From: Pseudomonadota bacterium | GTDB taxonomy: Bacteria; Pseudomonadota; Alphaproteobacteria; Rhizobiales; Devosiaceae | Length of the DNA stretch: 13,241 nucleotides | Assembly (NCBI GenBank): GCA_023427545.1 | Contig: JAEZBF010000023.1 | Location: 1 to 13,241, forward strand | Direction of reading: 5' to 3' | Shown: positions 1-5,431 of the stretch, one piece after another | Position numbering within the stretch: position 1 is the first letter of the stretch | Layout: each line of letters begins with the position of its first letter | Program-made: the position numbers and the translations under genes | Notes under the pieces: generated by a model | Told to the model about the DNA's origin: nothing | What the model saw: only the letters and a program-made list of their open reading frames with translations | Databases searched by the model: none

Positions 1-64
1 TTGGCCGTTAGCGGCAAAGTGGGAAAGTGAACTAGGCCTAAGTCCCTGATATTGCGACACGTGC

Positions 65-86
65 ATCGGCAATACTCATTGCCGAT
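65..86. repeat. Perfect 9-bp inverted repeat with 4-nt spacer
   Basis: The arms ATCGGCAAT (65-73) and ATTGCCGAT (78-86) are exact reverse complements separated by ACTC. No T-run follows on either strand, so it is a poor intrinsic terminator. The 22-bp dyad would suit a dimeric regulator's operator (for example TetR- or LuxR-type) or a stable RNA hairpin. The flanking genes do not say which. Confidence 0.6.
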
Positions 87-102
87 ACGATCAGATCCGG
101 AT

Positions 103-122
103 GTGCGCGTAAGTGCGCGTAA
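103..122. repeat. Tandem duplication of the decamer GTGCGCGTAA
   Basis: GTGCGCGTAA occurs twice head to tail (103-112 and 113-122) with no mismatch. The 10-bp period is about one helical turn, the spacing used by regulators that bind direct repeats on one face of DNA. It may equally be a simple slippage duplication. It sits 17 bp to the right of the inverted repeat at 65-86. Confidence 0.5.
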
Positions 123-383
123 CTTCCATACGTAAGGACCTCTGCTAGGCTAACCGTGGTGAAAATCCGCTGCCGCCAACTATCGACGCCGGCTGCGCCC
201 TGCCGCCAGCCTCCAGCTCTAGGCCGATTTGTCCAATCGCCTACGACTAGGGCCGGCTGGGGTCGCCTGCGATTAGGAACCAGACCTGCGCAAATTCGGC
301 CTGTTGATGTGCTCTTGGCCTGGTTGCTCTCTCCACTTGCGGAGATAGCGTTGTGCTGCGCTCCGACCGTTCTAATTTCTGAC

Positions 384-397
384 TTGACCTAGCTCAA
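384..397 (+). promoter_or_regulatory. FNR/FixK-type box upstream of carboxylesterase
   Basis: TTGACCTAGCTCAA is an exact TTGA-N6-TCAA palindrome. Its centre (390.5) would put a class II start of transcription near 432, leaving a leader of about 50 nt before the ATG at 482. This argues against starting the esterase at TTG 425 and makes ATG 434 unlikely. A -10 hexamer at the expected place (around 419-425) is poor. Confidence 0.65.
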
Positions 398-469
398 CCT
401 CGACGGGCCGCGCTCGGATGAGACTTGTCTGGAATGTTCCGGCGAGATGTTCCGCCAGTGGATGAGAGC

Positions 470-474
470 GGGAG
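470..474 (+). promoter_or_regulatory. Shine-Dalgarno site fixing the carboxylesterase start
   Basis: GGGAG lies 7 nt before ATG 482. The same open frame reaches back to TTG 425 and ATG 434, but neither has comparable purine-rich sequence, and starting at 482 places the twin-arginine motif at the very N terminus. Confidence 0.6.
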
Positions 475-481
475 CGGAGAG

Positions 482-2071
482 ATGTTGCGGCGGGAATTCC
501 TGGTGAGCTCCGTGAGCACAGCAATAGCTGGCGCAACGGGCAGTTTCGTTCCGAGTCTAGCACGAGCGACTGGAGACGGTGGAGGCCCCGTCGTCCGCAT
601 CGCGCAAGGAGATGTTCGCGGCGCGGAGATGGATGGCGTCAGCGTTTTCAAGGGTCTTCCGTTCGCCGCCCCGCCAACAGGAGTAGACCGCTTTTGGCCG
701 CCGAGGTCGCGTGAGCCATGGGCGGGTGTTCGTGATGCGCTTCGGTTCGGACCAAAGGCGCCGCAGTCGGTTTATCCGCCCCAGGTGGCAATGCTCGTTC
801 CGCCCGAGGAGACCGCTCCGGGCGACGACTGCCTGACTCTCAACATCTGGTCGAGCGACCTCGGTGCACGCCAGCCGGTGATGGTCTGGATCGCCGGTGG
901 GCTGTTCGAGTATCACGCGACCGGGGCTTCTCCGTGGTACGATGGCAGCAGTTTCGCCCGCGGTGGGGTGGTGCTGGTCACGATCAACTACCGTGTCGGC
1001 GCCGCCGGTTTCCTCCACCTGGGCGACGGGATCGCTAACGTCGGCCTGCTCGATCAAGTCGCAGCGCTCGAGTGGGTACGGGACAACATCGCATCGTTCG
1101 GCGGCGATCCTGCCACGGTTACAATCTTCGGTGAATCGGCGGGTGCGAGTAGTGTCGCAATCCTCTGCTCCATGCCGCGTGCGGCTGGCCTCTTCAGACG
1201 CGCAATCGTAGAAAGCGGGGGTGGACAGCACGTCAGCCCCGGCCCGATCGCGAAACATATTGGCGAACGGTTCGCCGCTACCCTTGGCGTCGAGCCGACG
1301 CGCGCGGCAATCGCAGCCGTAGGTGTGGACCGCCAGATTGCTGCCCAAGAGGCGCTCAAGCTCGAGATCATGTCCAATCCTGATCCCACGATCTGGGGAG
1401 AGGTGGCGATGACAACACTTCCTTGGCAGCCGGTAATCGACGGCGATATCCTTTCGGCAGCTCCGGTCGATCTAATCCGGGACGGAGCTTCCAAGGCTGT
1501 CGATCTGATGATCGGCACTAACACCGAGGAGACGCGCCTGTTCTTCGTGCCGACGGGTGTAACCGCGCAGATCCCTGAGGAGGCGCTCGCCGGCACGATC
1601 GCTAGCTTTGGTCTTCCGGTGCAAGAAACCCTTACGGCCTATCGCGTTATGCACCCCGGTGCAGCTCCCGGCGATCTCTTTGCCGCGCTCAACACCGATT
1701 GGGGCTGGCGCATCCCGGCGCTGCGATTGGCCGAAGCCCACGTGGCAGGTCAAAACGGATCGTCGACCTACATGTACGAATTCGCTTGGCGGTCGCCACA
1801 GTTTGGTGGTCTCGGCGCCGCGCACGCCGTCGAGATCCCGTTCGTCTTCAAGACCCTCGACAAGGGAACAGAGCAGCTTCTCGGACCCGATCCCCCACCG
1901 CCGCTTGCCGACAAAGTGCATGGCGCCTGGGTCACCTTCGCAAAGACGGGCAACCCGGGATGGCCGGCGTATGACCTCGAGCGCAGGGCAACGATGCGCT
2001 TCGACACCGCGTCTTCGATCGTGGACGATTCTCTTGCGACCGAGCGCCGTGTCTGGGAGGGAGTACGCTGA
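482..2071 (+). CDS. Tat-exported type-B carboxylesterase (para-nitrobenzyl esterase family)
   Basis: Serine hydrolase of the alpha/beta-fold carboxylesterase (COesterase) family, 529 residues from ATG 482, a normal length for the family. Visible features are an N-terminal twin-arginine signal (LRREFLVSS, residues 2-10, then an Ala-rich stretch and a likely cut after LARA near residue 29), GGLF at the oxyanion-hole position (139-142), the nucleophile elbow FGESAGAS with Ser219, the acid Glu350 in GTNTEETRLFF, and the base His448 in GAAHAVEIPFVF. The full triad is therefore present. The family hydrolyses carboxylic esters; the natural substrate cannot be read from sequence. The Tat signal places it in the periplasm. 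It is transcribed alone on the + strand, with an FNR-type box at 384-397, which is unexpected for such an esterase. The frame extends upstream to TTG 425, but the Shine-Dalgarno site and signal peptide support 482. Confidence 0.9.
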   Translation: MLRREFLVSSVSTAIAGATGSFVPSLARATGDGGGPVVRIAQGDVRGAEMDGVSVFKGLPFAAPPTGVDRFWPPRSREPWAGVRDALRFGPKAPQSVYPPQVAMLVPPEETAPGDDCLTLNIWSSDLGARQPVMVWIAGGLFEYHATGASPWYDGSSFARGGVVLVTINYRVGAAGFLHLGDGIANVGLLDQVAALEWVRDNIASFGGDPATVTIFGESAGASSVAILCSMPRAAGLFRRAIVESGGGQHVSPGPIAKHIGERFAATLGVEPTRAAIAAVGVDRQIAAQEALKLEIMSNPDPTIWGEVAMTTLPWQPVIDGDILSAAPVDLIRDGASKAVDLMIGTNTEETRLFFVPTGVTAQIPEEALAGTIASFGLPVQETLTAYRVMHPGAAPGDLFAALNTDWGWRIPALRLAEAHVAGQNGSSTYMYEFAWRSPQFGGLGAAHAVEIPFVFKTLDKGTEQLLGPDPPPPLADKVHGAWVTFAKTGNPGWPAYDLERRATMRFDTASSIVDDSLATERRVWEGVR

Positions 2072-2118
2072 AATCACTGCTCGCCCGGGCAGCTCACAGG
2101 CGCTTGCTCGTGCCGCCC

Positions 2119-2132
2119 TTGATCTGAGTCAA
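2119..2132 (+). promoter_or_regulatory. FNR/FixK-type box and -10 element of the ADH promoter
   Basis: TTGATCTGAGTCAA is an exact TTGA-N6-TCAA palindrome ending 58 nt before the ADH start codon. A -10-like TATCCT lies at 2154-2159, its centre exactly 31 bp from the box centre. This is the geometry of a class II (-41.5) Fnr-activated promoter, with transcription starting near 2167. Confidence 0.75.
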
Positions 2133-2171
2133 TCTCTCGGCCGCGCTCGATCATATCCTTCCCACATCTCA

Positions 2172-2178
2172 AAGGAGG
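2172..2178 (+). promoter_or_regulatory. Strong Shine-Dalgarno site fixing the ADH start
   Basis: AAGGAGG lies 12 nt before ATG 2191, a slightly long spacing. The family's usual N terminus (MKAAVF) begins at an internal ATG, 2260, which has no ribosome site. The strong upstream site therefore supports a real 23-residue N-terminal extension. Confidence 0.65.
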
Positions 2179-2190
2179 GAAAGTCGTGCC

Positions 2191-3324
2191 ATGTCGATCG
2201 TCCACGCCGAGCTCAAGTCACAGCGCGTTACTTCGACCAGACGTCGCACCGTCAAGCAGATGAAGGCCGCAGTGTTCGTGGAACCGGGACGGATCGAGCT
2301 TGAGGACAAGCCGATCCCAGATGTCGGCCCCCTCGACGCCCTCATTCGCATTACGATGACAACGATTTGTGGGACTGATGTCCATATCCTCAAAAGTGAA
2401 TATCCAGTCGCTAGAGGCCTCACGGTCGGCCATGAGCCCGTCGGGATCATCGAGAAGCTCGGCTCGGCCGTACAGGGCTTCGCCGAAGGCCAGCGGGTCA
2501 TTGCCGGTGCGATCACACCTTCCGGCCATTCCATGGCCTGCCTTTGCGGCTGCCATTCTCAGGACGGAGCAGGTACCAGGCACGGCTTCAAGCCTCTCGG
2601 AGGCTGGCGCTTTGGGAACACCATCGACGGCGCCCAGGCCGAGTACCTGCTCGTGCCCGATGCCATGACAAACCTCGCGCAGGTGCCCGATTTGCTCACC
2701 GACGAGCAGGTCCTGATGTGTCCCGATATCATGTCGACCGGCTTCTCGGGTGCGGAGCGTGGCCGCATCAGGATCGGGGATACGGTTGCGGTTTTCGCGC
2801 AAGGACCGATCGGACTTTGCGCTACCGTTGGCGCCAGGCTGATGGGGGCGACCCGGATCATTGCGGTGGAGAGTGTCCTCGCGCGTCAGAAGATCGCGCG
2901 GCAGCTCGGGGCAGACGAGATCGTCGATTTTTCCAAGGTCGATCCGGCGGCGGAAATCATGCGGCTGACCGATGGGCGTGGAGTCGATGTCGCGATCGAG
3001 GCGCTCGGAAAGCAGGCAACGTTCGAAGGCGCACTGCGATCGCTGCGCCCGGGCGGTACGCTATCGTCGCTCGGAGTCTACTCCGGCGATCTCAAGATCC
3101 CACTCGACGCCTTTGGCGCAGGCCTTGCCGATCTGTCGATCGTGACGACGCTCTGCCCCGGCGGCAAGGAACGGATGAGCCGATTGATGGATGTGATCGC
3201 CTCCGCGCGTGCCGACCTGCGGCCGCTCGTGACGCACCGCTTCAAGCTCGACGACATTGTTGCTGCCTATGACCTCTTCGGTAATCAGCGGGACGGGGTG
3301 CTCAAGGTCGCAATCACGCCTTGA
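2191..3324 (+). CDS. Zinc-dependent alcohol dehydrogenase (secondary-ADH type, medium-chain family)
   Basis: Medium-chain dehydrogenase of 377 residues that closely follows the Thermoanaerobacter brockii / Clostridium beijerinckii secondary alcohol dehydrogenase pattern. Catalytic zinc ligands are Cys60 (ICGTD), His81-Glu82 (GHEPVG) and Asp179 (CPDIMSTGF). The dinucleotide fold carries AQGPIG (203-208), where the usual first Gly is Ala. The C-terminal LCPGGKERM (321-329) matches the family. The NADP-binding Gly-Ser-Arg of the T. brockii enzyme is replaced by Glu227-Ser-Val, and an acid there normally means NAD(H). Residues 111-132 are rich in Cys, His and Gly, where many relatives bind a structural zinc. 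The 23-residue basic N-terminal extension is unusual. The likely role is interconversion of alcohols and aldehydes or ketones to balance NADH under low oxygen; the substrate is unknown. It is preceded by an FNR-type promoter, and the small gene at 3431 follows on the same strand after 106 nt. Confidence 0.92.
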   Translation: MSIVHAELKSQRVTSTRRRTVKQMKAAVFVEPGRIELEDKPIPDVGPLDALIRITMTTICGTDVHILKSEYPVARGLTVGHEPVGIIEKLGSAVQGFAEGQRVIAGAITPSGHSMACLCGCHSQDGAGTRHGFKPLGGWRFGNTIDGAQAEYLLVPDAMTNLAQVPDLLTDEQVLMCPDIMSTGFSGAERGRIRIGDTVAVFAQGPIGLCATVGARLMGATRIIAVESVLARQKIARQLGADEIVDFSKVDPAAEIMRLTDGRGVDVAIEALGKQATFEGALRSLRPGGTLSSLGVYSGDLKIPLDAFGAGLADLSIVTTLCPGGKERMSRLMDVIASARADLRPLVTHRFKLDDIVAAYDLFGNQRDGVLKVAITP

Positions 3325-3430
3325 AGCGCGGCGGATTCGAGGAAGAACGGCGGAGCATCACTAGATCGCGCGCCCCGCTGTCGCGACTGCTCTGGCGCAG
3401 CAGTTCAAGCAACTGGCGGAGCATCGTATC

Positions 3431-3637
3431 GTGACCATCAATGCCGAGTGGCATCGCGCTCATCCGATGCCCCGCAACCCCACCGAACAACAGCGGGCCG
3501 CCTGGCACTTCCAACATGCGCTCCACTGTGGCTGCCGGAAGGTTACGCCATCCATCGCGGAGCTGCTGCAGGCACACGGCTACGAGCTACCGGCTGGTTC
3601 CCCAGGCGGCGCCCGTCCGTCCAGCAAGCAGACTTGA
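3431..3637 (+). CDS. Small conserved protein of unknown function (EWHRAHPMP...CGCR type)
   Basis: A 68-residue protein starting at GTG, with GGAG (3418-3421) 9 nt upstream. Its first half reads EWHRAHPMP (6-14), then NPT..QR..WH, then HCGCRK (32-37). I recognise this as the pattern of a family of short hypothetical bacterial proteins; its function is not known to me. The clustered His and Cys residues could bind a metal, but that is inference. The last 20 residues are Gly/Pro/Ser-rich and look disordered. It has no FNR-type box of its own and probably shares the ADH transcript. Its TGA stop lies inside the FNR-type box of the next gene. Confidence 0.7.
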   Translation: MTINAEWHRAHPMPRNPTEQQRAAWHFQHALHCGCRKVTPSIAELLQAHGYELPAGSPGGARPSSKQT

Positions 3638-3647
3638 TCCATCTCAA
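3634..3647 (+). promoter_or_regulatory. FNR/FixK-type box upstream of the BON gene
   Basis: TTGATCCATCTCAA is an exact TTGA-N6-TCAA palindrome whose TGA (3635-3637) is also the stop codon of the preceding small gene. It ends 71 nt before the BON start codon, which predicts a transcription start near 3682 and a leader of about 37 nt. The -10 region is weak. Confidence 0.65.
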
Positions 3648-3718
3648 CGGCGGCGGTGACGAAATCCGCTGAAGTCTAAGAAGGAACCTCGTTCCACAAC
3701 CTTCAGCAGGAGAACACA

Positions 3719-4366
3719 ATGAGCGACAGCAGCATTCGCCAGGACGTCCTCGATGAACTTGAGTTCGAGCCCAGTATCGACGCGAACGATATCGGCGTCA
3801 TGGTCGAGAACGGAATTGTCACCCTGACGGGTCACGTCCCGACCTACAGCCAGAAGCTTGCGGCCGAACGGGCGGTGGCGCGCATCAAGGGCGTCCGCGG
3901 TATCGCCCAAGAGATTGAGGTTCGACATAATCTTGGACAAGGCACCAGCGACGAGGAAATCGCGGCCCGGGTCCTCGAGACCCTCAAGTGGAGTACCGTC
4001 GTTCCTGAGGGCAAGATAACCGTCAAGGTAGAGCGTGGCTGGGTGACGCTCAGCGGCAAGCTGGACTGGTTCTATCAGCGGGCAGGGGCGGAGAATGCTG
4101 TTCGCGATCTCAGGGGCGTGACCGGCATCACCAACAACATCGTTCTGAAGCCAAGGGTGTCTCCGCTCGACGTTAAGAAGAATCTCGAGGATGCCCTTCG
4201 CCGCAGCGCCGAGCTCGAAGCGGATGGGATTCGCGTAAAGGTTGCTGGTAACAAGGTAACCCTAGAGGGACGAGTGAAGACCTGGCGAGACCGTAGGCTG
4301 GCCGAGCGGGCGGCGTGGGCGGCGTCCGGCGTCACTGCCGTGGAAGATCATCTCACGGTCGGATGA
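3719..4366 (+). CDS. Triple BON-domain stress protein
   Basis: A 215-residue protein made almost entirely of three BON domains (about residues 3-69, 77-144 and 149-214). Each has the alpha-beta pattern ending in a conserved turn with Gly: VTLTGHV (34-40), VTLSGKL (109-115) and VTLEGRV (180-186). BON domains are small modules thought to bind phospholipid or other ligands; the best known relative is the periplasmic osmotic-stress protein OsmY. There is no signal peptide or membrane segment here, so it is probably cytoplasmic or membrane-associated from inside, unlike OsmY. The start is supported by AGGAG 6 nt before the ATG. An FNR-type box lies 71 nt upstream. It converges with the broken phosphoribosyltransferase gene, four bases away. 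Confidence 0.88.
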   Translation: MSDSSIRQDVLDELEFEPSIDANDIGVMVENGIVTLTGHVPTYSQKLAAERAVARIKGVRGIAQEIEVRHNLGQGTSDEEIAARVLETLKWSTVVPEGKITVKVERGWVTLSGKLDWFYQRAGAENAVRDLRGVTGITNNIVLKPRVSPLDVKKNLEDALRRSAELEADGIRVKVAGNKVTLEGRVKTWRDRRLAERAAWAASGVTAVEDHLTVG

Positions 4367-4370
4367 CTCC

Positions 4371-4773
4371 TCAAGTTGCTGCAGCATCCGCGATCCCTGT
4401 GGCCCATTGCAGCGGCCGTACACCACCCAACTCGCGAATGACTTTCTCTTCCGAGAGCTGGGTGAAGTCCAAGTAGCATGCGCCGACGCCGGCGAACGTC
4501 TCTTCCAAGGGTGAGACGGACGATCTCGTCCGCAGCAGCTGCCAAGGCTGCCGCGCATTCCGAACGACGAGGGGTCCATTCACATCGGCACTGCCCCCAT
4601 TGCCGATTGCTCCTGCCTAGGCACCCCAGGCTTGCGCACGAGCAGGAGGTTGAGGTGAGGTGCAAGCAGCCGTGCAATTTCAGCCACGATCGAGGCAACG
4701 CGGCAGCACCAGAAGAACTGGGCATTCGATCTGGGTACGGGTTGGCGGCGCGCTGCGAGAAGTCGCCGGCCAT
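4371..4773 (-). pseudogene. Decayed phosphoribosyltransferase gene
   Basis: No single frame encodes a family protein here, but pieces of one appear in the correct order across the three minus-strand frames. ALPR (4701-4690) matches the LPRGG motif. After a shift of frame, VAEIARLLAPHLNLLLVRK and then GVPRQEQSAMGAV follow (from 4687 to about 4589). A one-base shift leads to ADVNGPLVVRN (from 4589). About 85 residues are then missing, including the PRPP-binding loop (the VDDG-type motif). AALAAAADEIVRLT follows, then another shift to LEETFAGVGACYLDFTQ and SEEKVIREL, with a stop at 4371. These are the N- and C-terminal hallmarks of stand-alone phosphoribosyltransferases of about 210-230 residues. 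With three or more frame breaks and no active-site loop, it cannot make an active enzyme. It lies 34 nt after hsp20 on the same strand and probably once shared its transcript. Confidence 0.8.
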
Positions 4774-4807
4774 GCCCTAGGTGGGCAGGACCGGCGGAAC
4801 GCGACGA

Positions 4808-5335
4808 TCAGGCTGCCTTCACTTCGATCTTCTGGGCTGGCTTCTGCGCCTCGGCCGGCTTGGGAAGAGTGACGGTGAGGATGCCATTAGCGAAACGGGC
4901 TTCGATGGCGGAGGTGTCAACGGTCTCGGGCAGCGCGAAAGTGCGCTGGAACGAACCATACTGGCGCTCGGTGAGGTGATAGTCCTTGGACTTCTCCTCC
5001 TTCTCGTTCTTCTTTTCGCCCTTGATGACCAGCATGCCGTTCTTCATGGACACATCGACGTCCTTGGCCGCGATGCCCGGCGACTCTGCCGTGAGCTCAA
5101 AGCCGGTGTCCTTCTCGACGAAATCAACAGCCGGGCTCGCGAACGAGAATTCGCTGGTGACGCCCGGAAGTTTGGGCAGGCTGCGGAACGGCGTGAGCCA
5201 GCCGCGGCCGAAATCGTCAAATAGCTGGTCGATCTCGCGGCGGAGGTCACTGAAGTGCGGCCAGACTGGGCCCGGCGAGGGTGCAGCCGCCTTTTCGGCG
5301 ATCTTGACGGGGAGCTTGGTAGCGGTCTCGGTCAT
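4808..5335 (-). CDS. Small heat-shock protein, Hsp20 / alpha-crystallin family
   Basis: ATP-independent holdase of 175 residues. The N-terminal arm (1-65) includes WPHFSDLRREIDQLFDDFGRG, normal for bacterial class A small heat-shock proteins. The alpha-crystallin domain spans about 68-160 (SPAVDFVEKDTGFELTAE; ending ARFANGILTVTLPK). The C-terminal I-x-V anchor IEV is at 170-172, so the oligomer-forming tail is intact. ATG 5335 is chosen because AAGGAGGA stands 5 nt upstream; the frame stays open to 5404, but that would read through the promoter box. The box at 5391-5404, with a -10-like TACCCT, sits in the 96-nt gap after groEL. No ROSE thermometer or CIRCE element is visible, so induction by low oxygen rather than heat is likely. 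The wreck of a phosphoribosyltransferase gene lies downstream. Confidence 0.93.
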   Translation of the reverse strand: MTETATKLPVKIAEKAAAPSPGPVWPHFSDLRREIDQLFDDFGRGWLTPFRSLPKLPGVTSEFSFASPAVDFVEKDTGFELTAESPGIAAKDVDVSMKNGMLVIKGEKKNEKEEKSKDYHLTERQYGSFQRTFALPETVDTSAIEARFANGILTVTLPKPAEAQKPAQKIEVKAA

Positions 5336-5340
5336 GACGA

Positions 5341-5348
5341 TCCTCCTT
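5341..5348 (-). promoter_or_regulatory. Strong Shine-Dalgarno site fixing the hsp20 start
   Basis: Read on the minus strand, AAGGAGGA lies 5 nt before ATG 5335. It is the strongest ribosome site in the window and decides against the longer reading frame that starts within the promoter. Confidence 0.75.
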
Positions 5349-5354
5349 GATTGA

Positions 5355-5397
5355 GACCCCGCCAGGGTAGCGCCGCGTGGTCGGGGTCTTTTGACCC
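5355..5397 (-). repeat. Two mutually exclusive hairpins in the groEL-hsp20 gap
   Basis: On the minus strand, GGGTC (5397-5393), AAAA and GACCC (5388-5384) form a 5-bp stem with a tetraloop. The same GACCC is part of GACCCCG (5388-5382), which pairs perfectly with CGGGGTC (5361-5355). The two stems cannot form together. Neither is followed by a U-run, so a classical terminator is unlikely. If the promoter starts near 5356, only readthrough RNA from groEL would carry both stems. They may end or process that transcript, or be chance. Confidence 0.4.
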
Positions 5398-5404
5398 TGA
5401 TCAA
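5391..5404 (-). promoter_or_regulatory. FNR/FixK-type box and -10 element of the hsp20 promoter
   Basis: On the gene's strand the site reads TTGATCAGGGTCAA, an exact TTGA-N6-TCAA palindrome 55 nt before the start codon. TACCCT (minus strand of 5364-5369) is centred exactly 31 bp from the box, the same spacing as TATCCT in the ADH promoter. Transcription would start near 5356. Confidence 0.75.
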
Positions 5405-5431
5405 CCTTCCGATCGGTCGAGCTCGCTTCGG

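Larger units (their letters stand above)
1..383. other. Left-edge region with no recognisable gene
   Basis: I see no credible gene in this stretch. A 78-codon open frame at 156-392 (+) is proline/arginine/cysteine-rich, has no Shine-Dalgarno sequence, resembles no family I know and would run into the regulatory box at 384. The region does hold a perfect inverted repeat (65-86) and a tandem 10-bp repeat (103-122), listed separately. It may be the upstream region of something beyond the left edge, or decayed sequence. Confidence 0.5.

Noticed and set aside
156..392. 78-codon open frame in the left-edge region (+).
   Set aside because: No ribosome site, unusual composition rich in Arg, Pro and Cys, no family resemblance, and it overlaps the regulatory box at 384.
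557..1348. 263-codon minus-strand frame inside the carboxylesterase.
   Set aside because: Shadow of the esterase reading frame; composition is typical of antisense GC-rich frames and no motif is visible.
4371..4583. Treating the 70-codon minus-strand frame as an intact small gene.
   Set aside because: Its second half is the C-terminal motif of a phosphoribosyltransferase, and earlier motifs continue in other frames, so it is part of a pseudogene.
4478..4780. 100-codon plus-strand frame in the gap between the BON gene and hsp20.
   Set aside because: The minus strand here carries phosphoribosyltransferase fragments; the plus frame is Arg/His-rich and featureless.
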